NCBI GenBank assembly: GCA_026225275.1
Contig: JAMFSL010000016.1
Location: 62,001 to 126,000 of the forward strand
Source: Puia dinghuensis
GTDB lineage: Bacteria; Bacteroidota; Bacteroidia; Chitinophagales; Chitinophagaceae
Reading direction: 5' to 3'
Length of the DNA stretch: 64,000 nucleotides
Shown here: positions 43,523-54,988 of the stretch, piece after piece
Layout: every line of letters starts with the position of its first letter
How positions within the stretch are numbered: position 1 is the stretch's first letter
The notes under the pieces: generated by a model
What the model was told of the DNA's origin: nothing
Seen by the model: only the letters and a program-made list of their open reading frames with translations
The model's database searches: none
Position numbers and translations under genes: made by a program

Positions 43523-44686
43523 TTATACGTTTTCCTTCTGTAATAACGCCGATGGGGTATTGGCTATTATCCAAAGATCCGTAGCAAAGTTGCATTTGTA
43601 CGCATAATCAATATCTATATTGATCCTTTCTTCCACTGACATATTTTTAGCTCCCCGCTTTTTCACCTGCCAAAGGCCTGTGATGCCGGCAGGCGCCATG
43701 AATCTCGCCGCATATTCATCGGTGGTCAGCGTCTTTGCTTCATATAAAGGCAAAGGCCTGTTACCGACCACTGACATATCGCCGAATAAAACATTCAAGA
43801 GCTGAGGCAGCTCGTCAAGGCTTGTATTCCTCAAAAAACGGCCGACCCTCGTAATGCGCGGATCATTGCTGATCTTGAAGAACACCGGCCCCACAGCCTC
43901 TGCACCGTATTGATTCAAATGGGTGAGCTCGTCGATCTCTTTATCGGCATCCTGCTTCATAGTACGGAATTTATAGAAATTAAATATTCTATAACCCCGT
44001 CCCGCCCGTTTGGCAATATAAAAAATAGGCCCCCTGGATTCAATCTTGATGGCGACCGCTATCAGTAGCAGCACCGGGCTCAGCAATATCAGCGCCAAAC
44101 CGGCGACGATAATATCGAATAAACGCTTGCTCATCAGCCCGATATGCAGGTTAAAGGGCTTGCCATGCTCGATCTTGGCAGTAGTAAAGGCAGGCGCATC
44201 CAGCTTCATCTTCCGGAAAAAGTCCACTTTCCGGGTGAATTCACTTTGACCGACCGCGGCTATAGAGAGGATTTCATCCGGCCTTATTTTGTTCTTGTAA
44301 ATCGGATATTTATCCGTAGAAAGCTCGGATCCTTCGATCAAAAGAGGAATGGAACGCAAAACGGGATGCTTCCGGAGGAACTGACAAAAATTGCTGATGG
44401 ACTCCAGATCGGCCACAGCTCCGATCAGGATGAACTCGGGAAAAATGTTGTGATGAGCCTCAAGACACCTTGTCAGATCCGACTTGGCGTTCTCGAATGC
44501 TTCGGTGGCGTATCCCCTTTTATACAGGTCCAATAATAACTGAATATGAGCAGAGTTTTTGCCGATATAGTAGAAACCACTATATACCGGACAACTCGTT
44601 TCAAGTACAGGATAAGACCTAAAAGTGAATACCGCCTTCGGTTTTTTCTCCGATTTTACAGTTTGGGGTAGAAATAACATTTCCAT
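43523..44686 (-). CDS. Initiating sugar transferase with N-terminal pseudo-receiver domain
   Basis: The 387-residue protein has two parts. Residues about 35-160 look like a response-regulator fold (GFYYIG, PEFILIGAVADLESISNFCQ, IPLLIEG), but the phosphoacceptor Asp position is ILIGA and the usual Lys-Pro is RPDE, so it is probably a non-phosphorylated receiver. Residues about 190-387 form a bacterial sugar transferase (polyprenyl-phosphate hexose-1-phosphate transferase) with the membrane hairpin KRLFDIIVAGLALILLSPVL, KFRTM, the RNTSLDELPQLLNVLFGDMS active-site block and GITGLWQV. It should start synthesis of the repeat unit on undecaprenyl phosphate. A separate receiver protein lies just upstream. 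Confidence 0.86.
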   Translation of the reverse strand: MEMLFLPQTVKSEKKPKAVFTFRSYPVLETSCPVYSGFYYIGKNSAHIQLLLDLYKRGYATEAFENAKSDLTRCLEAHHNIFPEFILIGAVADLESISNFCQFLRKHPVLRSIPLLIEGSELSTDKYPIYKNKIRPDEILSIAAVGQSEFTRKVDFFRKMKLDAPAFTTAKIEHGKPFNLHIGLMSKRLFDIIVAGLALILLSPVLLLIAVAIKIESRGPIFYIAKRAGRGYRIFNFYKFRTMKQDADKEIDELTHLNQYGAEAVGPVFFKISNDPRITRVGRFLRNTSLDELPQLLNVLFGDMSVVGNRPLPLYEAKTLTTDEYAARFMAPAGITGLWQVKKRGAKNMSVEERINIDIDYAYKCNFATDLWIIANTPSALLQKENV

Positions 44687-44787
44687 AATAAACAGGGTTA
44701 TTCTTCATAAATACGGTGGCTCAGAGATCAACATCTATTCAGGTAAAATAGCTTCTCTTATGGCTTAACAATCTAAATCTGATCCGC

Positions 44788-45192
44788 TTATCCGGCCATG
44801 GCAGGCAGACTTCTGTCCGACCTGTCACCAACCAGCAAAGCTTCTATACATTCGATGACTTCTACGGGGTTGAATGGTTTTAAAAAATGACCTGCTGCAC
44901 CATACTCTACACACCTGCTCTCGGTCTCATTTTTATCAAATCCTGATAACACTAATAAAGGTATATTCCCATACATGCCGCTGCCCGATAATTGATGTAT
45001 CAATTCCCAGTCCTCCATATCCGGCAACTGCGGATCCGCAATAATCAGATCGGGCTGCTCACGATGCGTTAAATAATACATAGCCGCATAACCATCCGGA
45101 ACCGTAATTACCTGGTAACTTCTTCCCAATACAGTCTGCAACAAGAACCTGATGGCCTTACTATCATCGATAGCCAAAATACGCTTTTTCAT
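44788..45192 (-). CDS. Single-domain response regulator (CheY-like receiver)
   Basis: The 134-residue protein is a full receiver domain with no output domain: acidic pair in RILAIDDSKAIRFLL, phosphoacceptor Asp in PDLIIADPQLPDMEDWEL, Ser in LLVLSGF and Lys-Pro in HFLKPFNP. The tail (GDRSDRSLPAMAG) is short and polar. It is the first gene of the minus-strand polysaccharide operon, 101 bp before the pseudo-receiver sugar transferase; no histidine kinase lies in the window. A role in controlling the sugar transferase or another operon protein by contact is inference. Confidence 0.85.
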   Translation of the reverse strand: MKKRILAIDDSKAIRFLLQTVLGRSYQVITVPDGYAAMYYLTHREQPDLIIADPQLPDMEDWELIHQLSGSGMYGNIPLLVLSGFDKNETESRCVEYGAAGHFLKPFNPVEVIECIEALLVGDRSDRSLPAMAG

Positions 45193-45604
45193 TTTCCAAC
45201 AGAGTTTTAAGGGTTTTAAGTAGAAACTTAATCTTTCTAGGAAACAATGGAAATGAATCGGCTTATGACAGGTATTGGCATCGAATACTTCACATGCGAA
45301 GCAGGCAATTTAGATAGTGACCTGGATTTTCTGGATTTTCGCTTAGCTAAAATGAATCGTTTAGATCCGGGGATTTCAAGGATGAATGGGTCAACGATGC
45401 GCTTACAAAGCAAGATAGGAAGCCTACTATTCAGAGGATTTCGAAGATGGCAGGCAATAAATACATGGTAAATATACTACTAGTTTTATATTATTCAAAT
45501 AATTCACCTACTTTTTTTGATCGCACCTAAAAAGGGCTTATCCCTGTTGATCTTTTACCCAGAAACCATAATTCTTTAATGCAAATTCCGGACCACGCCC
45601 CTGC
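45193..45604. other. Intergenic region upstream of the polysaccharide operon
   Basis: These 412 bases lie between the receiver gene and the 3' end of the dioxygenase gene and should hold the operon promoter. The composition is more AT-rich than the genes. A 74-codon frame on the plus strand (45247-45471) has no family resemblance and is not called. Confidence 0.5.
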
Positions 45605-46423
45605 CTATAAAACCAGCGGATTCAGTTCCGACGCCGCCAGCCTTCCCGGCGGCAGCCCGGTCAGCCAGTTGTTTAATTCATACACCTGCCCCTCATGAAT
45701 AGGTTGAGCCACCCTGGCCCCATCGGCCATATACGTGATACTCATCATCTCCCGCCGCCTGTCGGACTCATTGGCAGAAGTATGATGCACGGTATTGCCG
45801 TAATGCCAGCTCGAATCACCGGCCCGCATACCCGCAGCACAGGTTAGCGGAAAATGATGCTCACGGATATATTTCCGGTATAAACTATCGGGCTCGGAAG
45901 ACAGCTTGGGGTCGATGATAGTCCCATTCTTGTGGGACCCCGAAGCAAAAACGAACATGCCCATCTCGATACTCTGATCGGTCAGCGCAATCGCTAACGT
46001 TATCGTGTCCGCGGTATCCAACGGCCAGTAATACTGATCCTGGTGCCAGTATGTCGCCTTGCCCCCCGCATCCTTGAAAAGAGCATGATCATGGTAGATC
46101 CGTACATTGGACACACCCAGCAGGTCTGCCGCCACCTTCCCAAGCCTCCTGGAAAAGACGAACTGCCTCACCCCCTCGTCACCCCGCCACAAATTCACCA
46201 TCTGCCCGAAGGCCCTCCCATAAATACCCCGCTCCGGCGACTTTCTCCGCTCCCGGCTTTGCCGCTTCATCGCATCCACCACCAACTGACGATACACTCC
46301 GACCTCGGCGACGCTCAGCAAGCCCCGCACCATCAAATGCCCATTGTCCCGGAACTCATCACGCTGTGCCGTAGAGATCTCCCGCAAACCGTCCAAAGGT
46401 GGTATCGTTTTAGAAAGAGCCAT
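45605..46423 (-). CDS. Phytanoyl-CoA dioxygenase (PhyH) family protein
   Basis: The 272-residue protein belongs to the Fe(II)/2-oxoglutarate oxygenases by DEFRDNGHLMVRGLLSVAEV, the metal motif YWHQDQYYWP (His127, Asp129) and a distal histidine in GNTVHHTSANESD with a following Arg pair that can bind 2-oxoglutarate. Members hydroxylate small molecules, and bacterial ones often act in secondary or compatible-solute metabolism. It is a single gene between the polysaccharide operon and a divergent LamG gene. Substrate unknown. Confidence 0.85.
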   Translation of the reverse strand: MALSKTIPPLDGLREISTAQRDEFRDNGHLMVRGLLSVAEVGVYRQLVVDAMKRQSRERRKSPERGIYGRAFGQMVNLWRGDEGVRQFVFSRRLGKVAADLLGVSNVRIYHDHALFKDAGGKATYWHQDQYYWPLDTADTITLAIALTDQSIEMGMFVFASGSHKNGTIIDPKLSSEPDSLYRKYIREHHFPLTCAAGMRAGDSSWHYGNTVHHTSANESDRRREMMSITYMADGARVAQPIHEGQVYELNNWLTGLPPGRLAASELNPLVL

Positions 46424-46593
46424 TCTGACTGTAATGTAAGAAAACCTCCGCTGACAACAACCCGACAGGTGATTTTATAGAATTTTCTCGGCCCAACTCG
46501 TCAGGTATAACCCTTAAGGGCGCAGAAATTACCCCAACCTGCTACTGCACGGTAAATTTTTCTACTATCTTCATCCTCATTAAATTCAATCCT

Positions 46594-48540
46594 ATGAGAA
46601 AAAGCTCTACTCTTCTCCCACTAGGGGTATGTCTTGTCCTCTCCATTTCAGTATCTGCACAGAACTCAGCTTTAGAATTAAACGGAACCAACTACGTCTT
46701 TTACAATGGAATCGATCCGGTCAATCCGGGTGGCGACTTTACAGTAGAATTCTGGGCCTACGTGCCCAGCCTGATCCAGGATGGCCAGATGCATCAGTTC
46801 GTTTCACAGGGTGACCCGACCGTCCAGGACGCATTCTACATGGGTTACGATGCCAGCGGCAATATCGTAGTGGGTAACCAGTGGCTTGATATCAACGGCA
46901 ATCCGACCTCCACCGGCGTGCCGATGCCGGTCGGTCAATGGACACACCTGGCCTTTACCTTTTCGGCAAATTATGATACCGCCGCCTTGTATGTCAACGG
47001 CATCCTGCGGACTACCAATGCAAACGGCTATCTCTTTAACGACGGCCAGAACTTTCAAATTGGCGTAGCGACGAATGGCGCCCAACCGATGACCGGCAGG
47101 ATCGATGAACTGCAAACCTGGTATGAAGTGCTCACTGCCGCACAGATCAGATCCGGCATGCTGGCAATTGTCAACGTCAACGACCCCAATCTCAATCTTT
47201 ACATGAACTTTAATGCGGGCAGTGGCACCGCCGTGAACAACAATGCGGCCAATTCGCCAAACACAGACCACGCCGGCACTATTGACGGTACGGATGTCGC
47301 CGACTCCTGGCTATCCTCACCGGTACAGTTCGGTGACAACGCTATAACGCTCAACGGAGTCACCGACCAGGTCAACATCCCGGCCAATAGTCTGTATGAC
47401 CTGTCTGCCGGCACGGTCGAATTCTGGGTCAATCCAACGACTCTCTCCAGTACTTTCAGCACGGTAGTGGGTAACCGCGGTACCGGCGGCGTTCGATACG
47501 CTTTTGACCTATCGGCTACCCAGATCGGCATCGACAATGGCTCGGCCAGCGTTGCGGTGATGAATTATAACGTTCCGCTCTCTACCTGGACACACTTGGC
47601 TTTCGTCAACGACGGCACACAGTCCACGGTATATATCAACGGCATACCCACTGGCACGATCGCGGGCAGCTTTGGCCCGGCCACGGGCCAGCCCCTCACC
47701 CTGGGCATCGCGAAAAATACATCCGGTTCAGACACGCAGCCTTTCGCAGGCGGCATCGACGAAGTGCGGATATGGAACACTCAGCAACCGGCCGCTGCCA
47801 TCCTCAACAATATGGATAGCACCCTGCTGGGTAACGAGCCAGGCCTGGTCGGCCAGTTTAGTTTCAATGATGGCAACGCAGGCACGGACAATACCGGAAT
47901 GACCGTCGCCCTGGATGGCACCAGCAACACCAACGATGGAGTGCTGACGAATCTGGCCATGACGGGCACTACCTCTAACTTCGTCGCACATCCGCTGACG
48001 GGTATCCCCTTGCCGATCCTCCTGACTGATTTCACCGCCAGCCGCCAGAATAACACCGCTCTCCTGCAATGGCAGACGGCCCAGGAAGAAAACACCCGCG
48101 AATTTCTCGTTCAAAGGGGCTCTGATGGCGCTACCTTCAGCACTATCGGTTCAGTCGCCGCCGCCGGCAACAGTTCGACCACGCTGAATTACTCTTTTGT
48201 AGACGGCTCACCGCTCACCGGCAATAATTACTATCGGCTGGAAGAAGTAGACCAGGATGGATATACTACCTATACCTCCGTCCGGCTGCTGAACTTTTCT
48301 TCATCGGAATCCTCGCAGCAGTTGACCTGGTACGCGACAAGCTACAAGACGGCAGAAGTCTACCTTACACGAGGTAGCAATGAATTATATACGCTGACGG
48401 ATGTCTCCGGACAAACCCTTCGTCAGGGACAATTGTCAGGCGGAAAGACGGATGTCTCCGGCCTGCCGGCCGGCTTGTATATCGTCAAAGTACTGACGTT
48501 CACCGGACAGGCACTCACGACAAAAGTGCTTTTACCGTAA
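46594..48540 (+). CDS. T9SS-exported protein with two LamG-like domains
   Basis: The 648-residue protein has a signal peptide (MRKSSTLLPLGVCLVLSISV) and two concanavalin/LamG domains, about 25-215 (FTVEFWAYVP, WTHLAFTFSANYDTAALYVN, GRIDELQTWYEVLT) and 240-435 (GTVEFWVNPTTLS, WTHLAFVNDGTQSTVYINGI, GGIDEVRIWNTQQ). An Ig-like linker with NYYRLEEVDQDGYTTYTSVR and a C-terminal T9SS sorting domain (LTDVSGQTLRQGQLS, LPAGLYIVKVL) follow. LamG domains bind sugars or proteins, so this is probably a surface lectin or adhesin; its linker resembles that of the protein at 9075. It ends in a strong terminator. Confidence 0.87.
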   Translation: MRKSSTLLPLGVCLVLSISVSAQNSALELNGTNYVFYNGIDPVNPGGDFTVEFWAYVPSLIQDGQMHQFVSQGDPTVQDAFYMGYDASGNIVVGNQWLDINGNPTSTGVPMPVGQWTHLAFTFSANYDTAALYVNGILRTTNANGYLFNDGQNFQIGVATNGAQPMTGRIDELQTWYEVLTAAQIRSGMLAIVNVNDPNLNLYMNFNAGSGTAVNNNAANSPNTDHAGTIDGTDVADSWLSSPVQFGDNAITLNGVTDQVNIPANSLYDLSAGTVEFWVNPTTLSSTFSTVVGNRGTGGVRYAFDLSATQIGIDNGSASVAVMNYNVPLSTWTHLAFVNDGTQSTVYINGIPTGTIAGSFGPATGQPLTLGIAKNTSGSDTQPFAGGIDEVRIWNTQQPAAAILNNMDSTLLGNEPGLVGQFSFNDGNAGTDNTGMTVALDGTSNTNDGVLTNLAMTGTTSNFVAHPLTGIPLPILLTDFTASRQNNTALLQWQTAQEENTREFLVQRGSDGATFSTIGSVAAAGNSSTTLNYSFVDGSPLTGNNYYRLEEVDQDGYTTYTSVRLLNFSSSESSQQLTWYATSYKTAEVYLTRGSNELYTLTDVSGQTLRQGQLSGGKTDVSGLPAGLYIVKVLTFTGQALTTKVLLP

Positions 48541-48584
48541 ATAAAACCGACCTCATCATAATTCCACGATCTCATCATAATACC

Positions 48585-48612
48585 AGCGGGGGTCGCTAAT
48601 GCGACCCCCGCT
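48585..48612 (+). terminator. Terminator after the LamG protein gene
   Basis: AGCGGGGGTCGC (48585-48596) and GCGACCCCCGCT (48601-48612) form a perfect 12-bp stem with a TAAT loop, followed by ATATTTTTTATAT. It may also stop the convergent thiamine operon, ending at 48632. Confidence 0.9.
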
Positions 48613-48631
48613 ATATTTTTTATATCTTTCT

Positions 48632-49768
48632 CTACCCTTGCAACACCTGGTCCCAATCCTTCCACACCGCCTCATAGCCCTGCCGCCTGATCATTTCCGC
48701 AATCATCGCCGGACTCCGGTCATCGGAGATTTCAAATTGCTCCAGCGACTCGGGATCGACAACATATCCTCCCGGATTGGTACGGGATCCGGCACTCATG
48801 GCCGTAATCCCCAACCTAACCGCATGGTCCCGGAAAACCGGGCTCTCGCGCGTAGACAAAGACAACTCGACTTCCTCATTCAGTAACCGGTAAGCGCATA
48901 TCAGCTGGATCAGCTCCCGGTCGGTCATTTCCACTTTGGGCTGTATCCCATAAGGCCGGTCCGCAGCCGTTTCCTCCCCGGAAAAGGGCCGCAACCGCGG
49001 AAAGGACAGCGAATACTTCGTTTTCCAATAAGTCCGTTCGAGATATTGTAAATGCAAGGCCGTAAACCACGTGTCAGTCCGCCAATCCTCCAACCCGATC
49101 AGCGTTCCCAGCCCTATCTTATGAATGCCGGCCATCCCCAGCCTGTCCGGCGTTTCCAGCCGGTAATTAAAATTGGATTTCTTCCCCTTCGGATGATGCA
49201 GCTTATAGTCTTCCCGGTGATAAGTCTCCTGGTATACCAGCACGGTGTTCAGCCCATGTTCCATCAGTATTGCGTAATCCTGCTGATCGAGAGGCTGCAC
49301 TTCCATCGAAACATGCGCAAAATGCGAGCGCACCGCCTCCAGCGCTTTCACAAAATAATCCACGCCCACCGTCTGGTTAGCCTCACCGCTCACCAGCAGC
49401 ACATGCTCATAACCCATTTCCCTGATCGCCATGACCTCGGTCAGTAATTCGCCCGTCGACAGCGTCCGCCTCCTGATCTTATTATCAAAGCTGAAGCCGC
49501 AATACGTACAGATATTCTGGCATTCATTCGACAGGTACAACGGAATATATAACTGGATAACCTTGCCAAAACGCTTTTGCGTCAGCCGGTGGCTCAGTTG
49601 CGCCATCTCTTCCAGGTATGGAGCGGCTGCCGGGGAGATCAACGCCTTGAAATCTTCCAGGTCCCGCTGCGACTTGCTCAATGCCCGCTCCACATCTGCG
49701 GCTGTCTTGTCAAGAATACCTTGCTTCACAGCGCCCCATTCATATCGGTCAAATTGTTCCGTGAACAT
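48632..49768 (-). CDS. thiH: 2-Iminoacetate synthase ThiH
   Basis: The 378-residue radical-SAM enzyme splits tyrosine to make dehydroglycine for the thiazole ring of thiamine. It has the cluster motif CQNICTYCGFSF (C-x3-C-x2-C), the ThiH-typical LLVSGEANQTVGVDYF and MEVQPLDQQDYAILMEHGL, and the C-terminal MSAGSRTNPGGYV. It is the last gene of the operon; no thiF-like adenylyltransferase follows, and the next gene is convergent. Confidence 0.95.
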   Translation of the reverse strand: MFTEQFDRYEWGAVKQGILDKTAADVERALSKSQRDLEDFKALISPAAAPYLEEMAQLSHRLTQKRFGKVIQLYIPLYLSNECQNICTYCGFSFDNKIRRRTLSTGELLTEVMAIREMGYEHVLLVSGEANQTVGVDYFVKALEAVRSHFAHVSMEVQPLDQQDYAILMEHGLNTVLVYQETYHREDYKLHHPKGKKSNFNYRLETPDRLGMAGIHKIGLGTLIGLEDWRTDTWFTALHLQYLERTYWKTKYSLSFPRLRPFSGEETAADRPYGIQPKVEMTDRELIQLICAYRLLNEEVELSLSTRESPVFRDHAVRLGITAMSAGSRTNPGGYVVDPESLEQFEISDDRSPAMIAEMIRRQGYEAVWKDWDQVLQG

Positions 49769-49786
49769 ATTCGTGTTTTAAAAAAT

Positions 49787-50551
49787 CTAATCCAAAAATG
49801 CCGTCAACGGGCTGCTCGCGACCGCACGGTCAGAAGACGTCATCGCCAGCCGGGCTTCAAAAGCCATCCGCCCGCTCTCTACCGCTAACTTAAAAGCCTT
49901 TGCCATCTTTACCGGGTCGGCACTGGTCGCAATAGCCGTATTCACCAGCACCGCATCGGCGCCCATCTCCATCGCCTTCGCCGCATCGGAAGGAGCTCCA
50001 ATACCCGCATCCACAACCACCGGCACCTTGCTCTGTGCAATGATGATCTCCAGGAAATCGAAGGTCTTTAATCCCTTGTTACTGCCGATCGGCGCGCCCA
50101 GCGGCATCACCGCCGCAACACCAACCTCTTCGAGTCGCTTGCATAACACCGGATCGGCATGGATATAGGGTAGTATGACGAACCCTCTCTTGACCAGTTC
50201 CTCTGCCGCCGCCAGTGTCTCGATCGGATCGGGCAGCAACCATTTCGGGTCGGGGTGTATCTCCAGCTTCAGCCAGTTGGTGCCCAGCGCCTCCCGGGCC
50301 AGCTCAGCAGCAAATACCGCCTCCCGCGCATTCCTCACCCCGGACGTATTGGGCAGCAAATGCAGATGTGGATGCCGGAGATGGTATAAGATATTATCGT
50401 CCTGACTCTGTACTTCTACCCGCCGCAAAGCTACGGTCACCAGCTCGCTACCACTCGCTACAATGGCTTCCTCCATCAATACGGAAGAGCCGAATTTCCC
50501 CGTCCCGGTGAATAACCGCGAATGAAAAGTTTTGTCTGCAATGGTCAACAT
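49787..50551 (-). CDS. thiG: Thiazole synthase ThiG
   Basis: The 254-residue TIM-barrel enzyme condenses deoxyxylulose phosphate, dehydroglycine and sulfur from ThiS. The Schiff-base lysine is Lys95 in [10 protein letters not shown]; phosphate-binding [20 protein letters not shown] and [11 protein letters not shown] are conserved. It starts one base after the thiE stop and is 18 bp before thiH. Confidence 0.95.
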   Translation of the reverse strand: MLTIADKTFHSRLFTGTGKFGSSVLMEEAIVASGSELVTVALRRVEVQSQDDNILYHLRHPHLHLLPNTSGVRNAREAVFAAELAREALGTNWLKLEIHPDPKWLLPDPIETLAAAEELVKRGFVILPYIHADPVLCKRLEEVGVAAVMPLGAPIGSNKGLKTFDFLEIIIAQSKVPVVVDAGIGAPSDAAKAMEMGADAVLVNTAIATSADPVKMAKAFKLAVESGRMAFEARLAMTSSDRAVASSPLTAFLD

Positions 50552-50552
50552 A

Positions 50553-51233
50553 TCAATGTTTTTTAAGTTTTAATTCCAACCCTTCCACCAATCCCTTCGG
50601 CTGGTCCGCATGCACCAGCATCCCGGAAAAAGCGACCCCCGCAAGACCCGTATCCAGTAGTGGCGCTACATCTTCCACCCCGATCCCGCCGATCGCGATC
50701 ACCGGGATATCCACCCCTTCCTGCCTCAGCTGCTGCATGATGGCCCGGTATCCTTCCAACCCCAGAATAGGGCTCAACTTCTTTTTCGTCGTCGTATAAC
50801 GATAGGGGCCCAGTCCGATGTAATCAGCCCCCTGCCGGTAATGCAACACAATATCTTCTACCACATTAGCCGTCCCGCCGATAATCTTATCTCCGCCCAG
50901 TATGCGCCGGGCCTCACTAACGGTCATATCTTCCTTACCCAGATGAACTCCGTCTACACCCACCGCCGCCGCCACGGCTACCCTATCATCGATGATCAAC
51001 GTGCAACCATAGCCAGCACAAATCTTTTTCGCCGCCAGCGCTACGTCCCGTACCTCTTCATCACCGGCCTCTTTCATCCGCAGCTGAATCCACCGGATAC
51101 CCGCCCCGCAGGCAATTTCGACCTGCTGCAGGTGATCGGTTGGAGCATCGTCCATGGTAATAAAATATAAGCTCGCCGGCACCCGCCAGCCTTCGGTCTT
51201 CACCCCAGCATGTTCTCCAAAGGTCGATGCCAT
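50553..51233 (-). CDS. thiE: Thiamine-phosphate synthase ThiE
   Basis: The 226-residue TIM-barrel protein couples HMP-PP and thiazole phosphate. It has [16 protein letters not shown], the pyrophosphate/metal block [20 protein letters not shown] and [10 protein letters not shown]. Two starts are possible: ATG at 51233 overlapping thiD by 34 bp, or GTG at 51203 overlapping the thiD stop in GTGA, which would give 216 residues and a coupled start. This is the canonical ThiE of the operon. Confidence 0.93.
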   Translation of the reverse strand: MASTFGEHAGVKTEGWRVPASLYFITMDDAPTDHLQQVEIACGAGIRWIQLRMKEAGDEEVRDVALAAKKICAGYGCTLIIDDRVAVAAAVGVDGVHLGKEDMTVSEARRILGGDKIIGGTANVVEDIVLHYRQGADYIGLGPYRYTTTKKKLSPILGLEGYRAIMQQLRQEGVDIPVIAIGGIGVEDVAPLLDTGLAGVAFSGMLVHADQPKGLVEGLELKLKKH

Positions 51234-52012
51234 CCTAATAAAGTTTTATTGCTGGTTAAAAATTGTTCTACATATCGCTTGCATCGGACTGCCGCATCCG
51301 CCAGTTCATATCCCATTGCCAGATTGGCCGCCAGCGCCGACGACAACACACACCCTGATCCATGCTTCGCATACACCTGCCCGCCATCCACCTCCGGCTC
51401 CAGCAGTAGCACTTCTCCCGCACTCCACAGATAATCTCTGCCCGGATACTCCGGATGATGCCCTCCCTTCAGATAGACATGGCATGTCGACTCCCTTGTC
51501 AGCTTTGCGCAAGCCTCAGCCACATCTTCCCCCGGGTACAACTGCCCGATCTCCTCCCAGTTGGGCGTCAACAGATAGCACCGCGCGGCTATCGCCTTCC
51601 ATTCCTCTCCTACTTCTTGCCAGAACGCCCGCCCGCTGCTCGCTCTGATCACCGGATCCCATACGATCCTCACCCCACCATGACGCCTGTGAAGGTGATG
51701 GACGATCGCCGCTGCCATCCGCACGTCCTCGGTAATTCCCATCTTCACCCAGTCGAAATCCGCCGCCGCAAAACTGATATCGATCTGTTCAACGATCTCT
51801 TCAATAGAAAACCATTGTATCCGCCGGATCTCGCGCTCATTCTGGAACGTAAACCCCGTGCATACCGCATAGCCATATACACCATGAGCCTCCAGTGTCT
51901 TGACGTCCGATAAAACCCCGGCGCCGGCACTCTGATCATACCCCGCGACGACCAGCACCCGGGGTCGGTCGCTGTCCTTTACCCCCTCCCGCGTTCGCTC
52001 ACTGCTCATCAA
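51200..52012 (-). CDS. thiD: Hydroxymethylpyrimidine/phosphomethylpyrimidine kinase ThiD
   Basis: The 270-residue ribokinase-like enzyme phosphorylates HMP and HMP-P. It has VVAGYDQSAGAGVLSDVKTL, WDPVIRASSG and the anion-hole region AKHGSGCVLSSALAANLAMG. It overlaps the ThiE2/TenI-like gene by 14 bp and thiE by 4 or 34 bp, showing tight translational coupling. Confidence 0.95.
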   Translation of the reverse strand: MMSSERTREGVKDSDRPRVLVVAGYDQSAGAGVLSDVKTLEAHGVYGYAVCTGFTFQNEREIRRIQWFSIEEIVEQIDISFAAADFDWVKMGITEDVRMAAAIVHHLHRRHGGVRIVWDPVIRASSGRAFWQEVGEEWKAIAARCYLLTPNWEEIGQLYPGEDVAEACAKLTRESTCHVYLKGGHHPEYPGRDYLWSAGEVLLLEPEVDGGQVYAKHGSGCVLSSALAANLAMGYELADAAVRCKRYVEQFLTSNKTLLGWHRPLENMLG

Positions 52013-52597
52013 TTATTTTTTTCAGTTGTTCAAACCTTTCCACCGCATCCTGCGGATGATCCCAAATCCATCCCAACACCGCCGCGCCTTTCCATCCCCG
52101 CCGGATCATTTCACCGATTGTATCCCCGCCGATCCCTCCCAATCCCACCGGCAAACAAGGTAAGTTCCCTGAAGGCTGCTGCAACAGCTGTGGGTTGGCT
52201 CCATAACCCGGTTTCGAAATACTATCAAACAATGGACTGATAAAAGCATAAGCCAGTCCGTCCGGTAATGCGGCAAACTCCTCCCAGGAATGCACGGAAG
52301 TGGATACCGCCCACAGCCCATCTCTTAATTCCACCGATCCGTGCACCTGCCGTATTCCGTGATCAAGCGCCAATTCCGGATGACCATGCAACACCAGCCG
52401 CTCAGCCCATCGCGGCGCCAGTCGCGTCAGCAAACCTTCTAAGGATGCCCTCTCTGCCCCGGGCTTACGCAGATGCAGCTTCATCAGCCCTGCCTCTAAC
52501 AAACCAATGATCAACGCCTCCTCTTCGGCAAAAAAATCCGGCCGGGTGATCACCGCCAGCAGGAAGTCCTGCTGTTCCTCGCTCACTGCCCCCACCA

Positions 52598-52598
<1 letters not shown>
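51999..52598 (-). CDS. ThiE/TenI-like protein (second thiamine-phosphate synthase-like or thiazole tautomerase)
   Basis: The 199-residue protein has the ThiE/TenI fold marks LMKLHLRKPGAE, DHGIRQVHGSVELRDG, AYAFISPLFDSISKPGYGAN and LGGIGGDTIGEM, but lacks the DDRVxVA block of ThiE. This fits TenI-type thiazole tautomerases better than a second synthase. The start codon shares a base with the thiC stop (TAATG). As a TenI-type enzyme it would aromatise the ThiG product. Confidence 0.85.
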
Positions 52599-54789
<2,191 letters not shown>

Positions 54790-54860
54790 GACGATCCGAA
54801 TTAACGTTGTAACGTAAATTGATGAGGTGCTGCTTACGCAGAAAGAGAAAGTCCGTCTTT

Positions 54861-54933
54861 TCCCTTCGCCGGTATTAGCCGGATCAGGTTCTGAGGGTAT
54901 TATCTCAGCCCGTATGAACGAGCACCCCTAAAG
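54861..54933 (-). promoter_or_regulatory. TPP riboswitch (THI element)
   Basis: Read on the minus strand, the segment carries GGGGTGC, the conserved GGCTGAGATAATACCC, GAACCTGATCCGG and TAATACCGGCGAAGGGA, the core of the thiamine pyrophosphate aptamer. It precedes thiS and should lower expression of the thi operon when TPP is high. Whether it acts on transcription or translation is not clear: no strong terminator is visible between the aptamer and thiS, which favours translational control. Confidence 0.96.
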
Positions 54934-54941
54934 TTCTGACC

Positions 54942-54949
54942 CAAAGGTA
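54942..54949 (-). promoter_or_regulatory. Promoter -7 box of the thi operon
   Basis: TACCTTTG (complement of 54942-54949) matches the Bacteroidetes -7 consensus TAnnTTTG exactly. A TTTG lies 17 bases upstream of it, slightly closer than the usual 19-21. Transcription would begin just before the riboswitch. Confidence 0.65.
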
Positions 54950-54988
54950 GGCAAAAAACTAAAACACAAAATTTAATTAACTCATAGG

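Noticed and set aside
45247-45471. Possible 74-residue small protein in an intergenic region
   Set aside because: An AGGA precedes the ATG, but the composition looks random, no helix or motif is visible, and the region is expected to hold the operon promoter.
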